From assembly GCA_022605405.1 (NCBI GenBank), contig JABYQQ010000010.1, forward strand, positions 558,001-622,000: a DNA stretch of 64,000 bases. The letters are read 5' to 3'. Made by a program: the position numbers and the translations under genes. Positions within the stretch are counted from its first letter, which is position 1. Every line of letters begins with the position of its first letter. Source of the DNA: Earliella scabrosa (lineage: Eukaryota; Basidiomycota; Agaricomycetes; Polyporales; Polyporaceae). A model generated the notes under the pieces. The model did not search any database and was not told the DNA's origin. It was given only the letters and a program-made list of their open reading frames with translations. Shown here piece after piece: positions 1 through 10,023 of the stretch.

Positions 1-2126
1 AGTATAGCAGCCATCGCGAACCCGACGAAGACGCCAATGTCGCCCGAGCCCGCGCTGGCGATCGGGCCGACGTACCACGCCTGCGACATGCACGGCACGA
101 TGATGCCGCACGCGCAGAGGAAGGCGAGGACGGCGGCGAGCCCGGGCGGGAGCTCCGTCGGCTTGCACCACTGCGCGAGGTCGTAGCGCGCCCAGTCGTG
201 CGCGCGGAAGAGGAGGTGCTCGAGGATGACGATCGCGGCGAAGACGGTGCTCCAGTAGCCGATCGCGCTGAGGATGTTGACGAACGTCGCGTAGAAGTGC
301 GTCGCGCCGACGATCGCGACGGGGATCAGTCTGGTGTAGAGAGGCGGGGAGTCAGCAGGCAGGATGCGAGGGAGGAAAAGTAGGGGCCCGGGAGCAGGGG
401 TACTAGGGAGCAGGGTGACTCACATCGCCTCGGAGATGACGGTGTAGACGTAGCGCGGCACGCGGGCGAACCAGGCGTGGATCGTCATGAAGCTGGACGC
501 GAACGTGTACATCGTCGGCGCGCACGCGCTCGGGATGAACAGGGCGATGACGACGGTGAGGAACTTGCCGAATCCGCCTGCGGGCGCGAGGACGGCCTGG
601 ACGAGGCCGCCGACGTTGTTCCCGTTGTCAAAGCCGGTCTGCCATTCCGGGACTGCTGGGGCGGCGGCTGCAAAGGCGGCGCCGAGCATGTGCGCGACAA
701 TCTGTGGCAAGGCGCATTCGTGGTCAGGGAATGCTTGCGGTACATTAACGCGTTGGAGCTCACGCTGGCAACAAAGAATCCCGCATAACTGTATAGGAAC
801 ACCCTTGTGCTAAGCCATCGTGAGTATGAGGTTCGATGAGTCAGAGCTTCAGCACACCAACCTAGAGGCCTTGCTGGTATGATAAACTCCGTAGTCGGGG
901 GTCATCATACACCAGCTTATGACGCTGGACGCTACTGTTGTCGCGTAAGACAGGATGGCTGCTGGCGAGGCTGGTTCCCCAGGTGGAATGTTGCTCCCAA
1001 GGTGCTTTCCACCAGTCCCAAGCATAACGATGAAGGCAATGGCGCTGGGGATCCACGCTACGGTCTCATACCTATGGGGACGCATAGTAAGCCTGTGCTC
1101 GCACGAAAGCTGAGATTGCATACGAACCAATGGATGACGCGATAACCGAAGAATGTGACCTGAGGGATGCGCTCAGTCATCCTGGTCGTCTACACTATCT
1201 GAATCACAACCGACCACAAGTGAGATGATACCAATGATGACAATGCCCAGAGTCTCGTTGAGATGGTCGGAGACGCTAGCAAGGGTTTGGCCGCCTATGA
1301 TGCAGTTCAGGATCAAGAACCCCTGCATGGAGAAGACCGTGAAGGCGCTAGGAAGTAGCGATCCGTAGTATCTGTAGCCACAATGCCGTCAGCTTTACAG
1401 CCAATGGTTCTCGACCAGTGAAGGATCGACATACCCCCAGGAGTATCGGGCAAGCACCATAGACCGCATGCCAAGCTTGGGACCGAAGACTGCGCTAAGT
1501 TGGGAGTAGGATCAACACCACAACGTGGAAACTTTACCCGACAAAAATACTTACAAGTATGCAGGGATTGCGCAGGCACTGATAACACGGCGGTCGAGAT
1601 TCGGAGTCACTTCTGCTCATGTCTTTGCCATGGAGGAGCAGCGGCAATGGACTCACATGATATCAACGATAAGGAGAATAACAAGGGTATCTCTGAGGCC
1701 GAGGCCAAAGAACGCAGGTCCAGCAGTGCCAGTTCCAAAGCTAGCCGTCATAATGTTCAGCATCATGTGTGCATGGTCACTCGCAGGATAGTGAGGCGGG
1801 AGAATACGAACGCAAGAATGTTGATGTTCGCAGAGAACCAGACAAAGAACATCTGGTATAGCTTCGTGTCTTGCCTATCCTCCGGAGCGATGGGATCAAT
1901 ACTTCCAAGCGAAGTTGTAATCAGCATGGACTTCAACAACAGTCTCAGACCAGACCCACCCATTCGTCTCAATCCCCCAATGGGCCAGGAAGGTCGTAGT
2001 CTTTTTCATCCATTGTTGCGTCCGGGTCGTGGGAAGTTCGTCAACTTGGTCATCGACGACGCTGCTCGTCTTTTCGTCCTCGAGCGACGTTCCCATTGAG
2101 GACCGAGTGGTGAGAGAGCGAGTCAA
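1..2126 (-). CDS. NCS1-type purine-cytosine permease (3' end beyond left edge)
   Basis: Membrane symporter of the nucleobase-cation-symport-1 family (fungal Fcy2/FcyB group), expected to import purines or cytosine with protons at the plasma membrane. Reading the minus strand, an acidic N-terminus leads into WGIETNG, joined across an intron at about 1960 to IDPIAPEDR, then FFVWFSANINIL, GTAGPAFFGLGLRD, FGPKLGMRSMVLARYSWG and a series of hydrophobic segments ending in MPQIVAHMLG, PSACAPTMYTFASSFM and a final readable exon at 332-1. Many short introns interrupt it. The start at 2126 is the furthest in-frame ATG; the ATG at 2096 (MGTSLEDEK) is an equally good start. The coding sequence is still open at base 1, so the last transmembrane helices and C-terminus are missing. 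Family assignment is firm; the transported base is inference. Confidence 0.9.
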
Positions 2127-2313
2127 GCAGGACAGTCGAGTCGGATGATCGAGAGGGTTTGAAATGAATCAAATGATGGATCAATGGCTAAGCACGTGGT
2201 GCATCACAAGCGACGGCCCGGGCGTCCGAGAGCGATAGAAGACGAAGCTAGCGCTGTAGGAACGAGCAGGACAGCGGGCTGGTACATCCTGCCTGCCCCT
2301 CGACAGATACATG

Positions 2314-4126
2314 CTAAGAGCTGGATGTCTTTTCAAAGTCTTCTGCTACCTGGGAAATAAGAAGAATCAGCGTTATCTACCGATCGAAGTTGAATACTAA
2401 CTCACCTCTGCGAAGCGTTCTGGCGTCCAGTGCATCTGTACTTTGTCTAACTCATCTTCGGGTAACCACCACTCTAGAAACATAAAAAAGAGGCAGTCGA
2501 CAACGAGAATGATAGCGAAGATGATGCCAGCTATCGGTCCCAGGTCTAAGGTTCTGTGTACATTTTCAGTTGCGAATTGTTCACGCTGTTGAAACAGAGA
2601 CCAACCGATGCATGCGCGTCCAGAAGTCGTACGGTTGTGACTTCATAACCGACTCGTAGACGACTTCTGTCCGACTAGTGATGGAGTGCCAGTCGTAGAA
2701 GTGTTTGATACGGTCATGGGCTTTATGAGGATCATGCTTCCCGGCAGAGACGATTCGAATCGCTTCGGACATGGCTCTTACAACATCTGACCACGAAAGT
2801 TAACAAGAGATTGAATAGGCATGGAGTGCACTCACCGTCCTCGTCAGGGTTCGCGAATGATATCAAGTCTTCCGGAAGAATCTCGGGAACGCCGCCGACT
2901 CGAGTTGATACGACGTAGAGACCTGTACACGCCGCTTCGAGCGTCGCTATACCAAAGGATTCGGTCAGAGATGTGTTCATAAAGATCGACCCTTGGTTGA
3001 GAACCTGCTGATGAGTGAGAATATGTCCAAAAGCGACTAATAGCATGCTCTCACTCACGTTTTGGACTTCATTGGATCGAACCGGGCCGAGGATTTCGAT
3101 GCGGTCTTGCAGAAGATACTTCTCACGCATCTGCAGCAAGTCTATCATCTTAGGTCCATCGCCTCCTGCAAGATCGGTGAGCGGACATGGCTTACGCATA
3201 CGGACTCGCACGCCCTCACCAATGAGGAAGCGGACATTGGGAAACAGTGCGCATATACGAGGCGCAGTTGCTATGAGTAGGTCGATTCCTTTCCTGTAAG
3301 CTAATCTGGCCACGACAACAATGGTAACTGACGACGTGTCAGTGACGTCAACGGGCATGCGATTTGTTTGTCTCCTTACTTGTATCTCCAGTAGGCGGTG
3401 TCGGTGCGGGCTTGAATTGTTCTGCGTCGAGTGCGTTTGGGATGACGTAGACGACGTCCGGCAGAATCCTTGCTCGTAGAACTGTGTTCTCGCGGCTGTG
3501 AGATCGGCTCAATTAGTTTGATGGCGTTCGTACTCTGTGGCGAGGTCTTACCCGGTGTGCGAGACGCAGATTGCAGCATCCACGTTGCGCAAAGCGGCCT
3601 CTAGTAGCTTGTTTGTTAGGATGCTTGCTGCGTCATCGAACCCAAACAAGCTATGGTCTGTGAACACTGTCCTCACACCCATGAGATGGGCATGCAGAAT
3701 CCCTTCGTGAGCCAATGAGGAAAGACCAGCGTGACCATGGATGAGTTGAATGTTTTCGCGGAGAACAATGGTTCGTAGATACGGCAAGAAAGTGAAGTAG
3801 TTCGGGAGAGTCGCGGAAGATGCAATGGTCGGGAATGGGATGTAATACACTTTCAACGAAGGGAGAAGCCATCGCACCCCTACGCGGTCCGGAGGATGAC
3901 TGTGAGTTATCACAATAACCTGCGTCGGGTCAGCTTACGGCTTGGCGTCAAGGCGTTCCGTCACCTTGTGTCCACGGGCTATGAGGTTAGCACTGAGCAT
4001 GTAGATGTGACTTTCAACCCCACCCACGTTGGGGTGGAAGAAATCACATATCATCCTATCGAGCAAGGCATCAACAGCCTGACGCGACAGGACAGCAGAG
4101 AGCACTCACGCTATGTTGAATGGCAT
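2314..4126 (-). CDS. GPI3: GPI3/PIG-A catalytic subunit of GPI-GlcNAc transferase
   Basis: Catalytic subunit of the ER complex that moves GlcNAc from UDP-GlcNAc to phosphatidylinositol, the first step of GPI-anchor synthesis. The first exon is tiny (MPFNIA from 4126); after an intron come [18 protein letters not shown] and [14 protein letters not shown], the classic PIG-A N-terminus. Further exons give [47 protein letters not shown] and the family-4 glycosyltransferase motif [20 protein letters not shown] with VGGVPEILP. Near the C-terminus a single hydrophobic helix ([18 protein letters not shown]) precedes WWLPEDELD, as in fungal GPI3, so the catalytic domain faces the cytosol with a C-terminal ER anchor. 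A last short exon encodes [11 protein letters not shown] and the stop at 2314. It lies tandem with the permease, 187 bp apart, without evident functional link. Confidence 0.93.
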
Positions 4127-4260
4127 GCGGGCGGACAAGGCTTGGTTCGAGGAGACTTGACTGGGAGTTGGATGGAACGATGGTGCAAGCGGCGGGGCTA
4201 ATACGGGCGCTTGTATGGGTGAGTGGCTATGAGTAGACCACATGTGACTTGTCTGCGCTT

Positions 4261-4344
4261 GGTTTGGTGGTGTAGTGGTTATCACGTCTGTCTCACACCA
4301 GTATTCTGCGGCGCTGGCCCCCGGTTCGATACCAGGTCGAAACA
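4261..4344 (+). tRNA. tRNA-Val(CAC)-like element, probably degenerate
   Basis: The 5' half (TGGTGTAGTGGTTATCACG) is a perfect A-box/D-arm of eukaryotic tRNA-Val, followed by TCTCACAC with a CAC anticodon, and the 3' half holds a B-box, GGTTCGATACC, ending in GAAACA. Against a functional gene: the acceptor stem (GTTT-GGT against TCG-AAAC) has mismatches, the T-stem has one C/A mismatch, and no segment after the anticodon pairs with the 5' anticodon stem TCTGT, with or without an intron of about 15-20 bases. It could be an intron-bearing gene with odd pairing or a decayed tRNA that keeps pol III boxes. It sits about 135 bp upstream of GPI3. Confidence 0.45.
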
Positions 4345-4725
4345 TTCTTTTAGCCCTTCCAACTATTCAGGGGGATAAGACGCTCCCCCAACGCTCCCCA
4401 GTCGAAATCCTGAAGAGAGCTGATTTTGACCGTTTTTGACCATCTATGGGTATAGAACCTTTTTAACTGGAGATACTTAGCTCTATTATTTGCAGTAACC
4501 CGGTCATCTGTTCCTCATTACGTCATGCAGCGGGCGATTAAATCCACGTGGCGTGTTACTGTGTATGGGCTTGGCTACAATCAGGCGCTCACTGCCTTCC
4601 TCTTCAGCGTCGCAGTCGGTGTCGAGAGGGCGCACGTTCTTTGTCTCCCTCCCTTTCGACGCTCTCCTACACGTCTCCCGTTGTTCGCTCTTTGCAGCAT
4701 TTTCTTGCCCTGCTGACTGCACGCG
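4345..4725. other. Intergenic, upstream of ORP gene
   Basis: I see no gene here. It holds the downstream flank of the tRNA-like element, including a T-rich stretch (TTTTGACCGTTTTTGACC) that could serve pol III termination, and the CT-rich leader of the oxysterol-binding protein gene (TCGACGCTCTCCTACACGTC and similar). Confidence 0.5.
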
Positions 4726-6620
4726 ATGGCCGACAAGAACAACGCGGTCAATCCACTTGATGAGGATGCCCCCGGCCAGGCCATCTCTGTGCCCGATTCC
4801 GGGGACACTGGAGAAAGCGGAAAGCTCAAGATGATCGTGCAGCTCGTGAAGAAGTGCCTAGGAGTGAAGGACATTGCTGCAATGTATGTATCTCAGCCTC
4901 ATTGCCACTTGACAATGCCCAACGTCTTAAACAAGGCGGCTCTCCCTTCCTGCTTCGCTGCTGGAACCGATCCCGAATCTCGAGTACTGGCAATATCTGG
5001 ACCGCCCGGATCTCTTTGCTGCGTAAGTGGAACATCGTATCTTCATAACCCGCTTCCTCCGACGTATGATCGAAATCCAGCATCAACGATTCCGATGATC
5101 CATTTGAACGTATGCTGGCCGTACTCAGGTTTACCTTCTCCAAGGATCTCAAGTTCATTGTAAGTGATTCTCTGAGTTCCTCCGTAAATCAATACTCATG
5201 TCGCGCAGAGAGGCAAGGTCTGCAAGCCATACAACTCCGTACTTGGCGAACACTTCCGCTCTCATTGGGACGTTATCCCTGTGGATTATCCCTCCGATCC
5301 CAACGAGCCGCCAATCCAGCACTTATACGTGTCCCCACCCTCGGCAGACCCAGCCCCCTCTTCGTCGTATTTCTTCTCCTCCGCCGCTGCGTCTGCGCCA
5401 GATGTCATGCACCCTTCGCTCTCTGAAAGCGCCAGCGTGAAGAGCGGCCGCAGTGGGAAGAGCGGTTTTAGTGGACTTAGTTTCATGTCGCGCGGTTACT
5501 CGGCGACCGCCAAGTCTTCTCCCACCACCTCTCCCGAGCTCGGCGAGACGAACGCGGAGGCCGGGATGTCGAATCTCAGCCTCGCGAACGATCAAGCCTC
5601 CGGCGCGGTGGATCTCCTCGAGGCTGACGATACCGCTGCCGACAAGCCGCGCATCCGCATTGCCTACCTTACGGAGCAGGTCTCTCACCACCCTCCCATA
5701 TCGGCGTATCATGCGGTCTGCCCCAGCCGTCATCTGGAGCTCGCCGGTATCGACCAGATCTCCGCCAAGGTGTCAGGCACGACCCTCCGTGTTATGCCCG
5801 GCTCCTTCAACAAGGGTATCTTCGTTCGCATAACAGGTGAACCAGGCGCTGGCGAAACATACCACATCACGCACCCCATTGCATCCGTGAATGGCCTGCT
5901 CCGGGGCTCGTTCTACGTTACCGTTGGCGATTCCACGATCATCACCTGCTCTGGCGGTAAAGATGGGCAGAAGCTCCGGGCGGTGATTGAGTACAAGGAA
6001 GAGTCGTGGCTAGGCAAGGCGCATTTCCTGTTGGAGGGTGTGATCCACACGTACGACCCGAAGGAGACCGTACACGAGGAGTGGACGCGGGTCAAGCACG
6101 TTCCGAAGGACCGCGTTCTTGCCGTTTTCGACGGCTCGTGGCGTGGACGCGTTCGGTGGAAGCGTGTCGACGCGCCGGACAGCGAGTACGCTACTCTGCT
6201 TGACTTGTCGACGCTCCACATCATCCCAAAGACGGTGCGACCACTGGAGAAGCAACTCCCGAACGAGAGCAGGAAGCTGTGGGAGAACGTGACGAGTCGG
6301 CTACTCAACAAGGAATACAGCGAGGCGACGAAGCACAAGCTCGTTATCGAACAGAAGCAGAGAGACGACGCTGCCGAGCGGAAGAAGAAGGGTGTTGAGT
6401 ACGTATGTCCCCTACTTGAGGTGGATAATATCTGACTAGGTCCGTTGGCAGGTTTACTCCCAAGTACTTCGAGAAGGACATCTCCACCGGTCTGCCGGTA
6501 CTCACTGAAGAGGGCCGTAAAGCGCTGCAGGAGGAGCTGGCAGAACAGGCCGACCACGCGCTAGAACCTGCGACGCCCCGGGTAGAACAGCCCAACCCCG
6601 CGGAGGCCTTGCAGGCATGA
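4726..6620 (+). CDS. Oxysterol-binding protein-related protein (short ORP)
   Basis: Lipid-transfer protein of the OSBP/ORP (Osh) family, moving sterol or phosphoinositide between membranes at contact sites. Five exons: 4726-4883, 4936-5022, 5081-5159, 5209-6398 and 6452-6620. The spliced protein reads through SLPASLLEPIPNLEYWQYLD and FSKDLKFIRGKVCKPYNSVL to the family fingerprint EQVSHHPPISAY, then GSFNKGIFVRITGE and WENVTSRLLNKEY, closing with FTPKYFEKD. There is no PH domain or ankyrin region, so it belongs to the short, lipid-domain-only class. An insertion of roughly 110 mostly Ser/Ala/Pro residues separates DVIPVDYPSDP from the fingerprint strand, which in yeast Osh proteins is much shorter. 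The start at 4726 gives a short acidic leader typical of these proteins. Which lipid it carries cannot be read from sequence. Confidence 0.93.
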
Positions 6621-7006
6621 ACTGTCACGATCTACGTTACGAACCATCTATGCTCATCGTTCCTGGTGCAACGCTCTACTCGTCTGCTTGTAAAATACTT
6701 ATACCACTGCCTCCCTCTCGCATATGGACGCGCGGTCGGCTTATACGAACCGGATTGGAGGTGCTAATCGTCCCGAGTCGTTGCATAGCAATTGTCAGTA
6801 TATACATCCCATTAGACTTCCGTTCGTGACAATGCGTCAATCTCATTGCGGCATCGCTGCAGGCCGACGCCAGCGCAAGACTGAGGTCGTAGGTGCGCTG
6901 TATTCGCTCTAGTGACACTGTAGATGTGCGCTCAGAGAGCATGAGAAGTCGATGTATGTATACATGAAACGTCCGGATGTTACTGCGCCTGCGCAGGATT
7001 CTACAA
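6621..7006. other. Intergenic between convergent genes
   Basis: Shared 3' flank of the ORP gene (+) and the coiled-coil gene (-). I see no gene or structured element in it. Confidence 0.5.
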
Positions 7007-9089
7007 CTAAACCGCGTCTCGACGATGACCTGGCTCGACCCTTGGAGGCACTCTTTGCCATGCTGCCTGCATCGAGTCCAACTGGTTCTCGAGCCTTGTG
7101 CGCTCGCGCTTCAACTCATCGAGCCGTTCCTTGGAGTCAACCCGGTCGCGTTCGCGCTCCTTCTCCGCTTTCTCCAGCTGGGCCTTGAATTCCGCGCGCT
7201 CCCGCTCCCGCTCCTTCTCCGCCTTCTCAAGTTGAGTCTTGAGCTCGGCCCGCTCCCGCTCCATCTGTGCGGTTAGCGAAGCCTCCGTCTTCTCCAACTG
7301 TGTCGCCATCAGCACTTCCGCTTTCTCTAGCTGAGCTCTGAATTCCGCCCGCTCTCGCTCCCGCTCCTTCTCCGCTCTCTCCAGCTGGGCCTTGAACTCG
7401 GCCCGCTCCCGTTCCAACTGTGCGTTTAACGCGACCTCCGTCCGCTCCAACTGTGTCGTCAACGACGCCTCCGTCTTCTCCAACTGTGTCGTCAAGGAGA
7501 TCTCCGTCTTCTCCATCTGGCCCTTGTACATGGCTTCCATCTTCTCCGTTCGGGTGTTGTAGTCGTCCCGGTCGCGCTCGCGCTCCTTCTGCGCGGCCTC
7601 GACCTGACTCTTCAGCAGCGCGGTCTCCCGCTCCATCGCCTGCATCAGGCTCGCCACCTCGGCTGCGCGTTCCCTCTTCTCGGTCTCGAGCTGGCGCCGT
7701 AGAGAGAGGATCTCGCCGTGTGGATCCCTGATCTCCGGGAGTCCTGAGAAGTTGCCTACACAGCTGTGTCAGCAAGCCCTGATCCCACTCGACGACGATG
7801 GGGAGGAAGAGAAGGAAGGGGAGGAGGGGGAGTAAGATATCGCACCTGCAGAGACCTCGCTGGCGTGAGACTGTCGGCGTGCCTTCCCAGTCTCCGGAAG
7901 TATACGAGCCCGCTCTTTCGCTCGCTTGTGGGGACTGCCGGCTGCCGTTCCTCGCTCGCTCGGTTCTGAGGCGGCATCGCTGCGTGACGGCGGACGAGAG
8001 GTAGTGGTTTCGGCTTCGGCTTCGGCTTCAACTTCAGCTTCGGCTTCAGCTTCGGCGTTGAAACTCGCCATAAAGCTTTTTGAGGCGTGGTAAATGACTC
8101 CTGAAGAAGTGAGGATGAGCACATCGACAAGTGAGCAACGCGCTGGATGCGTACGACCGTAGATCCCAGTGAGCGACATGTTAGAGGGGTCATGCGACCC
8201 GGACCCGTCAGCCTCGCCGCCGGCGACGGAAGGCGCAGTCAAGATCTCTAGACACACCCGCGGTCAGTGAGGACGTTAACGCGGTAGGGGCACCGCACGT
8301 ACTTCCGTAGGTACCGGTCAACACCATGTCGGACGCTTCTGCAGGAGCGGAACCGGGAGTCGCGGAGATGATGCCTGACAAGTCAGCCAGTCAGGAACAA
8401 AGTTGTGATCGACAGCGGCGAAGCTTACCTTGTCCGTGTACGTCGGTCATGGCCATGTCCTCGGCCTCCAAGTCGATGGCAATCGAGGCCTTCGGGTCTA
8501 CTTGCGCATCGCCAACGATGTACTGGTCGATAGCGTCGATGGTTTCTTGTGCACTCTTGACCGCCTCCGCCTTAGGTGGGTCGCAGATCGTAGCGGCGAT
8601 GGTGGCGAGAAGCGTGGTCAACTGCTGATACCGGACAGGGTCGGGAAAGGCGGCTTGCATCTCGATGAGTAGGTTCGACAGCTCCTTGAATTTGGGATAT
8701 TTGGCACATCCGGGATGCTGGGCCACCAGCCTCACTAGTTCAGGGACGTCGATTCTGAGCCATTCGTCGATAGCCTCCTGGATGAGGGCGGGGTCCAGGT
8801 TCAGGGTCTCGAAGTAGGCGCAAGCTCTGTCCAAGAGCTCGCGCCACGTGTGTATGAATTTCTGGCTCGGCTCGGGGTTTTTCAGCATGGCCAGCGGGAG
8901 CTCGCGACGGAGGTAGAGCATGAGACGCTCTTTAGGAATGTCGATGTTCAGCTCGGGATAGAAGACGCGCATTGTTTCTCGTTTAGAGCGCGTGGGCAGC
9001 TTGTTCCAGAGCCGCGTGGCGCTAGCTTCCTCGTGACTGTTGTTGAGAAACGTTCGCTCCATAGGATCTCTGAGCTGTGGTATGGACAT
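7007..9089 (-). CDS. Uncharacterised protein with long charged coiled-coil repeats
   Basis: I do not recognise a named family. The first exon (9089-8429, starting MSIPQLRDP) encodes about 220 residues of a mainly helical domain (RTFLNNSHEEASATRLWNKL to DVHGQ) that looks like a folded unit. Short middle exons follow with two similar peptides, MVLTGTYG and MSLTGIYG, and an alternating Glu/Ala run (AEAEAEAEVEAEAEAE) near 8010-8060. The last exon, ending at 7007, is a long coiled coil built from near-repeats such as AEFKAQLEKAEKERERER and LEKTEASLTTQLE, rich in Lys, Glu and Arg. Overall it suggests a scaffold or filament-associated protein. Boundaries of the middle exons are uncertain. A TATA-like box lies about 115 bp upstream of the start. 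Confidence 0.75.
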
Positions 9090-9204
9090 GGCTCGTGCAC
9101 GTCGAGAGTGGCGGGAGGCGGAGGAGCCGAAGAGATGTGGGACACGGCGTCGGAGGTGCAAGGAGGGTGGAACGCTGTTTGGGGGTTGAGGACGCGGCGA
9201 CGGC

Positions 9205-9212
9205 ATTATATA
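9205..9212 (-). promoter_or_regulatory. TATA-like box of the coiled-coil gene
   Basis: On the minus strand the sequence is TATATAAT, 116-123 bases upstream of the ATG at 9089, a usual distance once a short leader is allowed. Confidence 0.5.
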
Positions 9213-9831
9213 TGACTGGAACAGGGCGTGTCCGTGTCGATGGTCGATAACAGATAATTTGGGAGAGTACAGCGGATCGTCTGTGCACGCGTGAGCCTTG
9301 CGGAACCGGCGGTGACAAGTGGTTTGAACTCACGAACACACAACGCGTGCGAGACGCGTGCCGTCACCACGCGTCACACACGCGACGCCTGAGACGCCCG
9401 CACGTCTCCGGATCCCAGGTCCAATATGTTCTCAAATTGTCGAGCACCGCTGCAGTGCAAGTTTTGCCGAAGAAGATCGGAGAGCTGTCGTGAGAGCAAA
9501 AACTCACGGACTTTCAGGATCTGCGTGGTACCTTGAGAACGAAGATGAGGTGACAATAGGATACTCGGTCGAGTCAGAGCTACGAATTACCGCCACGCTT
9601 TGTTGCATGCACCTGCCATGTTGAGGGTACAGAGCATCCAGAATCCAGGTTTTGCATCCAACAGACGTTGGTCCAGGTGAGATCCAGCACTGGATGGGAG
9701 ATGCTGAAGGAAGCGTCGGGTAGATCGCGCGAGGCGAGCGCCCCGATCGCGTCGAGTGCTGCTGAGACTCTGCGAGTCGCGTCACTGCACGCTGGCGCGA
9801 GCTCTGACGGTGTTCTGCACGACGCGCGCGG
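9213..9831. other. Divergent promoter region, coiled-coil gene / ProRS
   Basis: No gene supported. It holds GC-rich sequence with several CGTGTGCGAGACGCGTG-like steps near 9340-9400 and the likely promoter of prolyl-tRNA synthetase. A 303-codon open frame on the minus strand across its right part is a shadow of the opposite strand. Confidence 0.5.
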
Positions 9832-10023
9832 ATGCAGGCCTCGCGGGCTGTCGGGGGACGGATCCCTCGACTCGCTCGGACGGTTCTATCGCGGCATCTG
9901 ATAACATCTCCTCCCACCAAAACCGTCGAGTCAATCTCGCAAAGCGCCGAGCGGTCAGGCCGATATACTCTCTCTCGCCGCTGCTTCAGCCCCTCTCCTG
10001 CTAGACTCCTCCACACCCCTGCT

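Noticed and set aside
7120..7600. Regular direct repeats that could suggest a CRISPR-like array
   Set aside because: Repeats are contiguous codons of a coiled coil, without spacers, in a eukaryotic gene.
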